The notes under the pieces are model-generated. The model did not search any database. It saw only the letters and a program-made list of their open reading frames with translations, and had not been told where the DNA came from. From the NCBI RefSeq assembly GCF_008041935.1, contig NZ_VKAC01000012.1, positions 124,001-188,000 on the forward strand: a stretch of 64,000 nt of DNA, given 5' to 3'. This document shows positions 40,471-51,469 of the stretch, one piece after another. The stretch comes from Quadrisphaera setariae (GTDB taxonomy: Bacteria > Actinomycetota > Actinomycetes > Actinomycetales > Quadrisphaeraceae). Numbering within the stretch: the first letter of the stretch is position 1; the number at the start of each line of letters is the position of its first letter. A program made the translations under genes and the position numbers.

Positions 40471-41640
40471 CTACGCCCGCCGGGGCCAGGTCAGGGCCAC
40501 CTGGGCCGTCCGGGCGGCCAGCGCCGACGCCGGCGCCGCCAGGGACGCCTCGAGCTCGCGGGGGTGCTCCACCACCGCCTGGGCCAGGGCGAGGCCCCCG
40601 GCGGCCACCAGCGCGGCGTCCAGGCGCACCTGCCCGGCCACGACGACGACGGGCGTGCCGGCCGCCGTGCCGACCTCGGCGACCTGCGCGACGACCTTGC
40701 CCCGCAGCGACTGCCAGTCCAGGCACCCCTCCCCCGTGAGGAGGACGTCGGCGGCGGCCGCCCGCTGCGCCAGGTCGACGGCCTCCGCCACGGCCCGCGC
40801 CCCCGCCTGGCGGCGGCCGCCCAGCACGAGCAGCCCGTACCCCAGGCCGCCGGCCGCCCCGGCCCCCGGCTCCTCGGCCAGTCCGCGGGAGGTGGGGTCC
40901 GCCCCCTCGACGGCCTCGCGCCAGGCGGCCAGCGCCTCCTCGAGCACGTGCTCGTCGGCGGGCGAGGCGCCCTTCTGCGGCCCGAAGCCGTGCGCGGCCC
41001 CGTGCGGGCCGAGGAGGGGCACGTCGACGTCGGTGGCAGCGACCAGGTCCACGCCGGACCAGGAGGCGCGCAGGGCGGGCAGCCACGGCAGGTGCCCGGC
41101 CCGGACGCCGCGCAGGGCGCCGCCGCCGCGGGCCAGCAGGTGGCGCGACGCCCCGGCGCCGCCGGCGAGCGCTGCGAGCGCCCCCGCTCCCCCGTCGGTG
41201 GTGGCGCTGCCGCCGAGCCCCACCAGCACGCGCCCCGACCCCGAGGCCGGCAGCGCGGCGCGCGCGGCGGCGAGGAGCGCACCGACGCCCGCGGTGGTGG
41301 CGGCCAGCGCGTCGCGCTCGGCCGGCGGCCCCGGCGGGAGCAGCGCGGTGCCGCAGGCCAGCGCGGACTCGACGGCGGCCGTCGTCGTCGCGCCCTCCAA
41401 AAGCAGGACGGGCGCGCTGACGGGCTCCCCCAGCGGGCCCGTCGTCTCGACGAGCACCCGGCGCGACGCGGGCGCAGCTGCCTCGAGGACGTCGAGGAAG
41501 CCGGGGCCGCCGTCGGACAGCGGGCACAGGTCCACCTCGTCGCCCGGGCGGGCGGACAGCCACCCGTCCGCCAGCGCCCGCGCCGCCTCGGGGGCGGTGA
41601 GGGTGCCGGTGAAGCCGTCCGGGGCGACCAGGACCCTCAT
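40471..41640 (-). CDS. Glycerate kinase
   Basis: This 389-residue GarK/GlxK-type kinase begins MRVLVAPDGFTGTLTAPEAA and contains CPLSDGGPGFLD (phosphate binding), GLGGSATTDGGAG and the C-terminal VLLTGEGCLDWQSLRGK. It phosphorylates D-glycerate to 2- or 3-phosphoglycerate. The start ATG 41640 overlaps the stop of the upstream M20 peptidase gene (ATGA), so they are translationally coupled, even though no functional link is obvious. Two sequence segments rich in Ala suggest tolerated variation. Confidence 0.88.
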   Translation of the reverse strand: MRVLVAPDGFTGTLTAPEAARALADGWLSARPGDEVDLCPLSDGGPGFLDVLEAAAPASRRVLVETTGPLGEPVSAPVLLLEGATTTAAVESALACGTALLPPGPPAERDALAATTAGVGALLAAARAALPASGSGRVLVGLGGSATTDGGAGALAALAGGAGASRHLLARGGGALRGVRAGHLPWLPALRASWSGVDLVAATDVDVPLLGPHGAAHGFGPQKGASPADEHVLEEALAAWREAVEGADPTSRGLAEEPGAGAAGGLGYGLLVLGGRRQAGARAVAEAVDLAQRAAAADVLLTGEGCLDWQSLRGKVVAQVAEVGTAAGTPVVVVAGQVRLDAALVAAGGLALAQAVVEHPRELEASLAAPASALAARTAQVALTWPRRA

Positions 41641-43058
41641 GCGAGCGAGTCGAGCAGCAGGGCCTCGGCCAGCAGGGCCCGCTCGAAGACGGCCAGCGAG
41701 AGCGACTCGTCGTGGCCGTGGGCGCGGGTGTCGGGGTCCTCCACACCGGTGACGAGGACCGTGGCGGCGGGGAAGGCCTCGACCAGCTCGGCGATGAAGG
41801 GGATGGACCCGCCCACGCCGGCGTGGACGACGTCGTCGGCGGAGGCCAGGCCCCAGGCGCGGGCCAGGGCGGCGCGGGCGGCGTCGTAGACGGGCCCGTC
41901 GACGTCCCCGGCGAAGGGCTGGCCGGACTCGTCGAGCTCCACCTCCACGTGCGCGCCGTGCGGCGCGGTGGCGAGCAGGTGGTCCCGCAGCAGCCCGAAG
42001 GCCGCCTCGGGCGCCAGGCCCGGCGGCACCCGCAGGGACAGGCGGGCGCGGGCGGAGGCGGCGAGCGTGTTCGAGGCCCGCTCGATGGGCGTGACGTCCA
42101 CGCCGATGACGGTCAGCGCCGCCCGGTGCCACAGGCGCTGCGCCAGCGGACCGGAGCCCAGCAGCTGCACGCCGTCGAGCACCCCCGCGTCGGCGCGGAA
42201 CCGCTCCTCGGTGACCTCGGGCAGCCCGGTCGGCTCGGGGCCGTCGGTGGGGCGCAGACCGGGCACGGCGATCGCGCCGTCGGCGTCGCGCAGGCGGTCC
42301 AGCAGCCGGACGAGCGCGGTGGTGGCGTCGAGAGCGGGACCGCCGTACATGCCGGAGTGCACGGCGTGGTCGAGCGTGCGGACGGTGACCGTGGCGTCCA
42401 CCAGGCCCCGCAGGCTCGTGGTGAGCGAGGGGGTGTCGACCGACCAGTTGTCGGAGTCGGCGACGACGACGACGTCGGGCCCCGCCGAGCCCGCCCCGCC
42501 CGCGAGCGCCTCGCGGTGCTCGGCGAGGAAGGCGGAGAAGGACGGCGAGCCGACCTCCTCCTCCCCCTCGACGAAGACGACGACGCCGACGCCGTCCTGG
42601 GGCCCCCACGCCGGCAGCAGCGCGCGGAGCGCGCCGACGTGCACGAGCACGCCGGCCTTGTCGTCGGCGGCGCCGCGGGCGAAGAGGCGGCCGTCGCGCT
42701 CGGTCGGCTCGAAGGCGGGGCTGGCCCACCCCTCGGGGGTGCCGGGCGGCTGGACGTCGTGGTGGGCGTAGAGCAGCACGGTGGGCGCGCCGGCGGGGGC
42801 GGGCCGGCGGCCGACCACGGCGGGCATCCCCGGGCTGCCGTCGGGGCGGGCGGAGGACAGGACGACGACGTCGGGCAGGCCCGCGGAGCGCAGCAGCTCC
42901 ACGACCGCGTCGGCGCTGCGGCGCACCTCGTCCGGGGAGGTCGCCGAGACGCTGGGGATCCTCACCAGTGCCTCGAGGTCGGCGCGGACCCCCGGCAGCA
43001 CCTCGCGGACGGCGTCTTCCACACGGCTCGACGCGGAGCTCGACAGGGGGCTCGTCAT
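41637..43058 (-). CDS. M20-family dipeptidase / zinc metallopeptidase
   Basis: This 473-residue metallopeptidase of the M20/CPG2-like group shows VLLYAHHDVQP (metal His-Asp), GAADDKAGV (Asp bridge), FVEGEEEVGSP (Glu-Glu) and an inserted dimerisation domain. It probably cleaves dipeptides or acyl-amino acids. A TACGGT -10 lies 8 bases upstream of the ATG. The glycerate kinase follows with an ATGA overlap. Confidence 0.9.
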   Translation of the reverse strand: MTSPLSSSASSRVEDAVREVLPGVRADLEALVRIPSVSATSPDEVRRSADAVVELLRSAGLPDVVVLSSARPDGSPGMPAVVGRRPAPAGAPTVLLYAHHDVQPPGTPEGWASPAFEPTERDGRLFARGAADDKAGVLVHVGALRALLPAWGPQDGVGVVVFVEGEEEVGSPSFSAFLAEHREALAGGAGSAGPDVVVVADSDNWSVDTPSLTTSLRGLVDATVTVRTLDHAVHSGMYGGPALDATTALVRLLDRLRDADGAIAVPGLRPTDGPEPTGLPEVTEERFRADAGVLDGVQLLGSGPLAQRLWHRAALTVIGVDVTPIERASNTLAASARARLSLRVPPGLAPEAAFGLLRDHLLATAPHGAHVEVELDESGQPFAGDVDGPVYDAARAALARAWGLASADDVVHAGVGGSIPFIAELVEAFPAATVLVTGVEDPDTRAHGHDESLSLAVFERALLAEALLLDSLA

Positions 43059-43066
43059 GGGTCCCG

Positions 43067-43072
43067 ACCGTA
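43067..43072 (-). promoter_or_regulatory. Candidate -10 of the M20 peptidase operon
   Basis: TACGGT on the minus strand, then 8 bases, then ATG 43058. Leaderless-type spacing. Confidence 0.33.
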
Positions 43073-43125
43073 CGACCGCTGCGGCTCGGCGCGCGGACCG
43101 GGCCGAGGCGGGCCATCCTCAGCGC

Positions 43126-44154
43126 GTGCCTGAGGACACCGAGAAGACCGGAGCCCGCCCCGGCGGCGAGAGCAAGGTCACCGTCCTCGTGGCCCTGGGG
43201 GCCAACCTCGCGGTGGCGGTGGCCAAGGGCGTGGCGGCGGTGCTGACGGGCTCGGCCTCGATGGCCGCGGAGACCGCGCACTCCTTCGCGGACACGCTGA
43301 ACCAGGTCTTCCTGCTCATCGCGCTGAAGGGCAGCGCCAAGCCGGCCGACCGCGCCCACCCGTTCGGCTACGGCCGGGTCCGCTACTTCTGGGCCCTGCT
43401 GGCCGCCGGGTCGATCTTCGTGACCGGCGCGCTGTACTCCGCCTTCGAGGGCGTCCACGCGCTGACGTCGGGCGAGCACGACATCGAGTCGCCGCTCATC
43501 AACTACGTGGTGCTCGGCGTCGCCTTCGTGCTGGAGGGGGCCTCGCTGCTGCGCGGCCTGCAGCAGACCCGCGACGAGGCCCGCCAGCACCGGCTGGGGT
43601 TCCGGGACTTCCTGCGCACCAGCGACGACCCCACCGCCACCACCGTGGTCTTCGAGGACTCCGCCGCCCTCATCGGCCTGGTGCTCGCCGCGGCCGGCAA
43701 CGCGCTGCACCAGGTGACGGGGCACGCGTTCTGGGACGGCATCGCCTCGCTGGCCATCGCCGCGGTGCTCGCCGGGGTGGCGCTGCGCCTCGGCCTGTCC
43801 AACAAGCGGCTGCTCACCGACGTCCAGGCCGACCCGCGCCTCGTGCGGGCCGTGCTCGTGCACCTCGGCGACGAGCCGGAGGTCGAGGCCGTGGTGGACC
43901 TGCTGACGTTGACCCTCGGGACGGACTCCGTGCTCGTGTGCGCCCGCCTCGACCTCGAGAACTCGCTGTCCGCCGCAGAGGTCGAGCGGGCGATGGTGCG
44001 CATCGGCGACGGCGTCCAGGAGGCCTTCCCCGACGTCGCCGAGGTCTTCCTCGAGCCGGTCCCCCGCCACGACCAGGGCGTGCGCGACCGGGTGAGGTCT
44101 CGCTACGGCGATCGGCTGGCCGAGTTCATGGTCCACGAGGCCAGCCGCTCTTGA
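43126..44154 (+). CDS. Cation diffusion facilitator family transporter
   Basis: This 342-residue CDF protein has six membrane helices and metal-site motifs AETAHSFADTLNQ (HxxxD) in helix 2 and VVFEDSAALIGLVLAAAG (D in helix 5). A C-terminal cytoplasmic domain follows (VRAVLVHLGDEPEVEAVVDLLTLTLG). CDF proteins export divalent ions such as zinc, iron or manganese against a proton gradient. Metal choice is not readable. It diverges from the M20 gene across 67 bases. Confidence 0.88.
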   Translation: MPEDTEKTGARPGGESKVTVLVALGANLAVAVAKGVAAVLTGSASMAAETAHSFADTLNQVFLLIALKGSAKPADRAHPFGYGRVRYFWALLAAGSIFVTGALYSAFEGVHALTSGEHDIESPLINYVVLGVAFVLEGASLLRGLQQTRDEARQHRLGFRDFLRTSDDPTATTVVFEDSAALIGLVLAAAGNALHQVTGHAFWDGIASLAIAAVLAGVALRLGLSNKRLLTDVQADPRLVRAVLVHLGDEPEVEAVVDLLTLTLGTDSVLVCARLDLENSLSAAEVERAMVRIGDGVQEAFPDVAEVFLEPVPRHDQGVRDRVRSRYGDRLAEFMVHEASRS

Positions 44155-44156
44155 CC

Positions 44157-44162
44157 TACTCT
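44157..44162 (+). promoter_or_regulatory. Candidate -10 for leaderless DUF3043 gene
   Basis: TACTCT, 6 bases (TGACCC), then GTG 44169. The element directly follows the stop of the CDF transporter. TTGACC occurs on both sides of it, at 44151 and 44162. Confidence 0.42.
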
Positions 44163-44168
44163 TGACCC

Positions 44169-44768
44169 GTGTTCGGACGGACGAAGGAACCCCCCGCCGC
44201 TGCCCAGCCCGCGGAGCCCAGCGCTGCTCAGCCGGGCCAGGGCAAGGGCCGGCCCACCCCGACGCGCGCCGAGCGCGAGGCGGCCAACCGCCGTCCCCTC
44301 GTCCCGACCGACCGCAGGGCGGCCAGCGCCAGCTCCAAGGAGGCGCTGCGCGCAGAGCGCCGCCGCGTGCAGCAGGGGCGCATCAACGGCGAGGAGAAGT
44401 ACCTCGCCCTGCGCGACCGCGGCCCCGTGAAGCGGTTCGTCCGCGACGTCGTGGACTCGCGCCGCAACCTCGGTGAGTACTTCCTGCCGTTCGTGCTCGT
44501 CCTGCTGCTCGTGCAGCTGGCCGTGAGCAGCTCGGGCAACAACGTGCTGTTCCTCGCGTCGTACGCGCTGCTCTACGTCGGCCTCATCGCCGTCGTCGTC
44601 GACTCCCTGCTCCTGCGCCGGAAGGTGCGCCGCCTGGTGGCCGCGAAGTTCGGTGACGAGGCGCTCTTCCGCACCGGCGTCGTCGGCTACGCCGTGATGC
44701 GCGCGCTGCAGCTGCGCCGCAGCCGCATCCCCAAGCCGCAGGTGACCCGGGGCCAGAAGGTCGCCTGA
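44169..44768 (+). CDS. DUF3043 family membrane protein
   Basis: This 199-residue protein is a typical DUF3043 (Rv2206 type): a basic N-terminus rich in Ala/Lys, TPTRAEREAANRRPLV, an EEKYLALRDRGPVKRFVRDVVDSRRNLGEYFLPF block, and then two helices (LPFVLVLLLVQLAV and VLFLASYALLYVGLIAVVV). A basic C-terminal tail closes it. Function is unknown. Its location after erpA and glycerate kinase in the mycobacterial order supports orthology. Confidence 0.88.
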   Translation: MFGRTKEPPAAAQPAEPSAAQPGQGKGRPTPTRAEREAANRRPLVPTDRRAASASSKEALRAERRRVQQGRINGEEKYLALRDRGPVKRFVRDVVDSRRNLGEYFLPFVLVLLLVQLAVSSSGNNVLFLASYALLYVGLIAVVVDSLLLRRKVRRLVAAKFGDEALFRTGVVGYAVMRALQLRRSRIPKPQVTRGQKVA

Positions 44769-44784
44769 GCCGCTGGCGCCCGGG

Positions 44785-45027
44785 CTACTCGGCCGGGCGC
44801 AGGGGCATCGGGCCGTAGACCCGCACGCCGTCGCGCAGCAGCACCGCACCCTCCGCGCCCGCGGCGAGCAGGTCCCGCCACTGCAGGCCCACCCACTGCT
44901 CGGCGTCCGCCTGCGCGGTGAAGCCGGCATCGGGCTGGGCGGGCTCGGAGGGGCTCACGGCAGAGCCGTCGGCGTCCTCGAAGGCCCAGGTCCACCGGCT
45001 CAGGACCGGCGTCGGTGCGGCGCTCAT
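44785..45027 (-). CDS. Small conserved hypothetical protein
   Basis: The 80-residue protein reads MSAAPTPVLSRWTWAFEDADG and contains ADAEQWVGLQWRDLLAAGAEG. It is soluble, without membrane segments or known motifs, and I do not recognise its family by name. A TAGCGT -10 lies 6 bases upstream of the ATG on the minus strand, in line with a leaderless transcript. It is squeezed between two divergently transcribed genes, so it is likely expressed on its own. Confidence 0.62.
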   Translation of the reverse strand: MSAAPTPVLSRWTWAFEDADGSAVSPSEPAQPDAGFTAQADAEQWVGLQWRDLLAAGAEGAVLLRDGVRVYGPMPLRPAE

Positions 45028-45033
45028 GCGGTC

Positions 45034-45039
45034 ACGCTA
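45034..45039 (-). promoter_or_regulatory. Candidate -10 of the 80-residue protein gene
   Basis: TAGCGT on the minus strand, GACCGC spacer, ATG 45027. Confidence 0.43.
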
Positions 45040-45054
45040 GATCGCCCTGCGAGG

Positions 45055-45693
45055 ATGTCGTCCGTGGGGCTGGGAGGCGGGCCGAGCGAGGCCGACGACT
45101 ACGAGTGGGTCGACCTCGCGGCGCTGCGCGCCCGCAGGCCCCGGCGGCCCGTGGCGGCGGAGCCCGCTGACCCCCTGGCTGACGCGCTGTGCGCCCTCCT
45201 CACCGACCGGCCGCTGTGGCTGTCGCTGCCCGTGCGGCGGGTCCTCCTGGTGGACCTCGACAACCTGCGCGCCGGCCCGGCGCGGTGGCGGGCGCGCATG
45301 GCCGCCGTCGTGACCCTGGCCCGCCAGGCCGACAGCGCGCACCTGGCCGGGCAGGCGGGGGCCGTGGAGCGGGCCCGCCCCCACCTGGCCGAGTTCGCCA
45401 GCCGCGCCGTGCCCGTGGCGGACGGATCCGACGTGGCCGACCACGTCCTGCTCGAGGCCGCCGCCGCCGACGCCCGCACCGCCCTGGACGCCGGGGAGGA
45501 CGGGCCGCAGGTGCTCGTCGTGAGCAACGACGGCATCTTCGCCGCGCTCGCCGAGACCGGTCCGCTGCTCGTGCTCTCCCCCGGGGTCGACGCCCTGTCC
45601 GACCGCCTCGACGACGCCGCCACCGACGTGCTGGACCTGTCCGGCCTCGAGGCCGACGTGATGTCCGACGTCGCCGCGGAGCTGCCGGCGTGA
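45055..45693 (+). CDS. NYN/PIN-like nuclease-fold protein
   Basis: This 212-residue protein resembles a NYN (PIN-fold) domain: VLLVDLDNLRAG near residue 63, GSDVADHVLLEAA and VLVVSNDGIFAAL. These place conserved acids in the order expected for a metal-dependent RNase site. A sixty-residue Arg/Ala-rich lead segment precedes it. Other actinobacterial genomes carry similar proteins of unknown role. Start ATG 45055 is used; GTG 45064, preceded by GAGGAT at leaderless spacing, is an alternative. Confidence 0.55.
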   Translation: MSSVGLGGGPSEADDYEWVDLAALRARRPRRPVAAEPADPLADALCALLTDRPLWLSLPVRRVLLVDLDNLRAGPARWRARMAAVVTLARQADSAHLAGQAGAVERARPHLAEFASRAVPVADGSDVADHVLLEAAAADARTALDAGEDGPQVLVVSNDGIFAALAETGPLLVLSPGVDALSDRLDDAATDVLDLSGLEADVMSDVAAELPA

Positions 45694-45700
45694 TGCGCCG

Positions 45701-47361
<1,661 letters not shown>

Positions 47362-47365
<4 letters not shown>

Positions 47366-48084
47366 GCTGGCTCGAACAGGCGTGGTCGCGGGCCACGGCG
47401 CTGGCTCCAGCGCTCCCCGTGGAGACGGCCCTGGCCACCGGGCTGGTGGCGCTGGGAGTGGTCGCGTGGCGGCCGAGCTGGCGGGCCTGGCGGACGGCCC
47501 TGGTGCTGGCCCACGAGGGCGGGCACGGGGTGGTCGCGGCGTTGGCCGGCCGGCGCCTGCGCGGCATCCGCCTGCACCCCGACGCCTCCGCGGTGACGGT
47601 GTCCGTGGGGCCGGCGCGAGGGCTCGGCGTGGTCGCTGTGCTTCTGGCCGGCTACCCGGCTCCGGCGCTGGTGGGGCTGGGCGCGGCGGCGCTGCTGGCC
47701 GCGGGACGCCCCGCGGCCGTGCTCTGGGCGGTGCTGCTGGCGCTGGCCCTGCTGGCGGTGCAGGTGCGCGGGTGGCGGGCCGTCGGTGCGCTGGCCGCCA
47801 CCGCCGTCCCGGTGGGGGTGGTGACCTGGTGGGCGCCGGCCCCTGCGCTCCAGGCCGTCGCGGCGCTGCTGGCGTGGGGCCTGCTGCTCGGCGCGCCGCG
47901 CGGCGTGGCCGAGCTGGCGCGCTCGCGCCGCACCGGTCGCGGTGGTGGGCGCAGCGGCAGCGACGCCGACCAGCTGGCCCGGCTCACCGGCGTGCCGGGG
48001 CTGCTCTGGGTGGGTCTGTTCGCGCTGGCGACGACGGCCGCGGCCGTCTGGGGCGGGTCGCTGCTGCTGGGCCTGCCGCACTAG
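47362..48084 (+). CDS. M50-family intramembrane metallopeptidase
   Basis: This 240-residue protein has six or more membrane helices and the zinc motif H51-E-G-G-H55 in LVLAHEGGHGVVAALAGRRLRGIRL. It resembles the M50B group (DUF1016-like actinobacterial M50). Intramembrane proteases usually process anti-sigma factors or membrane stubs, but this member lacks a PDZ domain. Its start overlaps the ABC-F stop by 4 bases. Confidence 0.78.
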
Positions 48085-48095
48085 GTTGGTCTGGC

Positions 48096-49595
48096 GTGAC
48101 CGACCTGCGCGCCTCGACCACCGCCCCCGCCCGCGCCAAGGCTGACGCGCTCGTGCTCGCCGTGGCCCCCGGGCCGCAGGTGCTGGGGGCGGAGTCGCTC
48201 CCCCGCCCGCTGCGGTCCGCGCTGTCACCTGAGGCGCTCACCGCCCTCGGCGTGAGCGGGAAGGCCGACGAGGTGCTGCGCCTGCCCGGTGGCGAGTCCG
48301 TGCGCGCCGCCGTCGTCGTCCTCACCGGCACCGGGCCGCTCGACGAGGAGGGCGCGCCGGGCGCGGAGCAGCTGCGCCGCGCTGCGGGCGCCGCCGCCCG
48401 CTCGCTGGCCGGCGTCGCCTCCGCCGCGCTGGCCCTGCCCGCCGACGACCTCGAGAGCGCCGCGGCGGTCGCGGAGGGCGCCCTGCTCGGCGCCTACGCC
48501 TACCGCGCCCAGCGCGCCCGCACCGCCGAGAGCTCGAAGCCGCCCGTGGCGTCGCTGGAGCTGCTGACGCCGCTGGCGCGCGACCGCGAGCTCGCGGCGC
48601 GCGTCGAGCGGGCCGCCGTGCTCGCCGACGCCGTGTCCAGCGTGCGCGACCTCGTCAACGCGCCGCCGAACGAGCTCTACCCCGAGACCTTCGCCCAGGC
48701 GGCGCGCGACGCCGCGAAGGGCACCCGGGTCAAGGTCACCGTGCTCGACGAGGAGGCGCTGGCCGCCGGCGGGTACGGCGGCATCCTCGGCGTGGGCCAG
48801 GGCTCCGAGCGCCCGCCGCGCCTGGTGAGGGTGGAGCACGCCCCCTCGCGTCCCAAGGCCCACCTCGCCCTCGTGGGCAAGGGCATCACCTTCGACTCCG
48901 GCGGTCTGTCGCTCAAGCCGCCGACCGGCATGGTGACCATGAAGTGCGACATGGCCGGCGCCGCCGCCGTGCTGGCGGCGGTGGTGGCCGCCGCCCGGCT
49001 CGACCTGCCCGTGCGCGTCACCGGCTGGCTCGCCCTGGCCGAGAACATGCCGTCCGGCACCGCCCAGCGGCCCTCCGACGTGCTCACCACCTACGGCGGG
49101 CGCACCGTCGAGGTGCTCAACACCGATGCCGAGGGCCGCCTCGTCATGGCCGACGCCCTGGTCGCAGCTGGCGAGGAGCAGCCCGACGCCCTCGTCGACG
49201 TCGCCACCCTCACCGGCGCCCAGGTGGTGGCCCTCGGGTCGCGCGTCAGCGCCGTCATGGGCGACGACCTCCTGCGCACCGCCGTGCTGGCCGCCGCCGA
49301 GCGCGCCGGGGAGCAGTTCTGGCCGATGCCGCTGCCGGAGGAGCTGCGCGCCTCGCTCGACTCCCCCGTGGCCGACATCGCCAACATCGGCGACCGCAAC
49401 GGCGGCATGCTCGTGGCCGGCCTCTTCCTGCGGGAGTTCGTGCCGGCAGGTCCGGACGGCGAGCGCATCCCGTGGGCGCACCTCGACATCGCCGGCCCGG
49501 CCTTCAACGAGCACGGGCCCCACGGCTACACCGGCAAGGGCGGCACCGGGCACGCGGTGCGCACCCTCGTGGCCCTCGCAGAGGACCTGGCCTAG
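48096..49595 (+). CDS. pepA: Leucyl aminopeptidase (M17)
   Basis: This 499-residue M17 enzyme carries GKGITFDSGGLSLKP (first metal Lys/Asp), MKCDMAGAAAVLAA and NTDAEGRLVMADAL (Asp, Glu, Arg of the active site). It removes N-terminal residues from peptides. The GTG start at 48096 is the first compatible start after the M50 stop. Its stop shares the CTAG tetranucleotide with the convergent gene at 49592. The pepA-lpdA-sucB order is conserved among actinobacteria. Confidence 0.94.
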   Translation: MTDLRASTTAPARAKADALVLAVAPGPQVLGAESLPRPLRSALSPEALTALGVSGKADEVLRLPGGESVRAAVVVLTGTGPLDEEGAPGAEQLRRAAGAAARSLAGVASAALALPADDLESAAAVAEGALLGAYAYRAQRARTAESSKPPVASLELLTPLARDRELAARVERAAVLADAVSSVRDLVNAPPNELYPETFAQAARDAAKGTRVKVTVLDEEALAAGGYGGILGVGQGSERPPRLVRVEHAPSRPKAHLALVGKGITFDSGGLSLKPPTGMVTMKCDMAGAAAVLAAVVAAARLDLPVRVTGWLALAENMPSGTAQRPSDVLTTYGGRTVEVLNTDAEGRLVMADALVAAGEEQPDALVDVATLTGAQVVALGSRVSAVMGDDLLRTAVLAAAERAGEQFWPMPLPEELRASLDSPVADIANIGDRNGGMLVAGLFLREFVPAGPDGERIPWAHLDIAGPAFNEHGPHGYTGKGGTGHAVRTLVALAEDLA

Positions 49596-49942
49596 AGCCC
49601 GCCCTCCTCGCGGCGCTTGCGGGCCGTCCACTCCCGCATGCGCTGCGGGTAGCCGGTGAGGTTGACGTCGTAGACCGGGATGCCGGCGCGGCGCGCGAAG
49701 TCGCGCGCCGTCGCCGGGTCCGGGACGCGCCGGCGCGTCCACTCGCCGTCCTGCGCGACGAGCACCACGGTGGTCGGTGTGACGTTGGTCGCAGGCTCCA
49801 CGTAGGCCTCGACGCCGGTGCGCGTGGCGGCGAACTCCGCCAGGTGGGCCGAGTCCGGCCCACCCCCGCGGCGTCCCCCGCGACCAGCGGCGGGAGGTCG
49901 GGACGAGGAGCGGCCGAGGCCCAGGCGCTTGAGCAGACCCAC
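49592..49942 (-). CDS. Small conserved hypothetical protein (actinobacterial)
   Basis: This 116-residue protein starts MGLLKRLGLG, runs through an Arg/Gly-rich segment and has the conserved part TVVLVAQDGEWTRRRVPDPATARDFARRAGIPVYDVNLTGYPQRMREW. Homologues are sometimes called oxidoreductase, but I see no cofactor motif. GTG 49942 is preferred to an upstream frame that would add ten residues lying in the spacer before lpdA. It ends in the same CTAG as pepA. Confidence 0.65.
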   Translation of the reverse strand: MGLLKRLGLGRSSSRPPAAGRGGRRGGGPDSAHLAEFAATRTGVEAYVEPATNVTPTTVVLVAQDGEWTRRRVPDPATARDFARRAGIPVYDVNLTGYPQRMREWTARKRREEGGL

Positions 49943-50037
49943 GCGGCACACGGTAACGGCGTCTGGGAGCATGGCGGGTGAGCGCGGCGCGGCAGGGATG
50001 CCGCCGTGCCGCCGACACGCGAGTGGAGGAGCATCTG

Positions 50038-51414
50038 GTGGCCGAGTCTGTCTACGACGTCGTCATCCTGGGCGGTGGCAGCGGCGGGTACGCGGCGGCC
50101 TTCCGGGCGGCCGAGCTCGGGCTGAGCGTCGCCCTGGTCGAGAAGGACAAGCTCGGCGGGACCTGCCTCCACCGCGGCTGCATCCCCACCAAGGCGCTGC
50201 TGCACGCCGCTGAGGTCGCCGACGCGACCCGCGAGAGCGAGCAGTTCGGCGTCAAGGCCACCTTCGAGGGCATCGACATGCCGGCCGTCAACAAGTACAA
50301 GGACGGCACCATCGGCCGCCTGTACAAGGGCCTGCAGGGTCTGGCGAAGGCCCACAAGCTCACCCTGGTGGAGGGCGAGGGCAAGCTCGTCACCCGTGAC
50401 ACCGTCGAGGTGGACGGCCAGCGGTACACCGGCAGGAACGTCGTGCTCGCCACCGGTTCCTACTCGCGCTCGCTCCCGGGCCTGGAGCTCGGTGGGCGCG
50501 TCATCACCAGCGAGCACGCGCTCCAGCTCGACCACGTGCCGAACAGCGTGATCATCCTCGGCGGCGGCGTGATCGGCGTGGAGTTCGCCAGCGCCTGGAA
50601 GTCCTTCGGGGCCGACGTCACCATCGTCGAGGCCCTGCCCCGCCTGGTCCCGGTCGAGGACGAGGCCGCCTCCAAGGCCCTCGAGCGCGCCTTCCGCAAG
50701 CGCAAGATCGGCTTCAAGACCGGCGTCCGCTTCTCCGGGGTCACCCAGGACGACTCCGGCGTGACCGTCTCGCTGGAGTCCGGCGAGCAGCTCACGGCCG
50801 ACTACCTGCTCGTGGCCGTGGGCCGGGGCCCCGTGACCGCCGGCCTCGGGTACGAGGAGCAGGGCGTGGAGGTCGAGCGGGGCTTCGTCATCACCGACGA
50901 GCGCCTGCGCACCGGCGTGGAGGGCCTCTACGCCGTCGGCGACATCGTCCCCGGCCTGCAGCTGGCCCACCGCGGCTTCGCGCACGGGGTCTTCGTGGCC
51001 GAGCAGATCGCCGGCCTCAACCCGGTCCCCGTGATCGACTCCGGCATCCCGCGCGTCACGTACTGCGACCCGGAGATCGCGTCGGTGGGCCTGTCGCAGA
51101 AGCAGGCCGAGGAGGCCTACGGGGCCGACCAGGTCGAGTCCCTCGAGTACAACCTCGCCGGGAACGGCAAGAGCCAGATCCTCGGCACGCAGGGCTTCGT
51201 CAAGCTCATCCGCCGCAAGGACGGGCCGATCGTGGGCTTCGTGGCCGTCGGCGCCCGGATGGGCGAGCAGGTGGGCGAGGCCCAGCTGATCGTCAACTGG
51301 GAGGCGCTGCCCGAGGAGGTCGCGCAGCTGGTCCACGCGCACCCCACCCAGAACGAGTCGCTCGGCGAGGCGCACCTGGCGCTGGCCGGCAAGCCGCTCC
51401 ACTCGCACGCCTGA
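50038..51414 (+). CDS. lpdA: Dihydrolipoyl dehydrogenase (E3)
   Basis: This 458-residue flavoenzyme has the FAD motif [17 protein letters not shown], the redox-active disulfide C43-L-H-R-G-C48, an NAD-binding segment [13 protein letters not shown], and the C-terminal HAHPTQNE His-Glu pair. It reoxidises dihydrolipoamide on E2 proteins. GTG 50038 has GGAGGA upstream, which decides against a longer frame from 49978. sucB follows after 55 bases, so the two are likely cotranscribed. Confidence 0.95.
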   Translation: MAESVYDVVILGGGSGGYAAAFRAAELGLSVALVEKDKLGGTCLHRGCIPTKALLHAAEVADATRESEQFGVKATFEGIDMPAVNKYKDGTIGRLYKGLQGLAKAHKLTLVEGEGKLVTRDTVEVDGQRYTGRNVVLATGSYSRSLPGLELGGRVITSEHALQLDHVPNSVIILGGGVIGVEFASAWKSFGADVTIVEALPRLVPVEDEAASKALERAFRKRKIGFKTGVRFSGVTQDDSGVTVSLESGEQLTADYLLVAVGRGPVTAGLGYEEQGVEVERGFVITDERLRTGVEGLYAVGDIVPGLQLAHRGFAHGVFVAEQIAGLNPVPVIDSGIPRVTYCDPEIASVGLSQKQAEEAYGADQVESLEYNLAGNGKSQILGTQGFVKLIRRKDGPIVGFVAVGARMGEQVGEAQLIVNWEALPEEVAQLVHAHPTQNESLGEAHLALAGKPLHSHA

Positions 51415-51469
51415 GCCCGGGTCCCCCGGCCAGCCCGAGCTCGACCCCACCCCTCGAGGAGACACACCC

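Noticed and set aside
40471-44136. Long minus-strand frame running from glycerate kinase up past the M20 gene
   Set aside because: Only the part up to 41640 matches glycerate kinase; the rest shadows the M20 peptidase and CDF genes.
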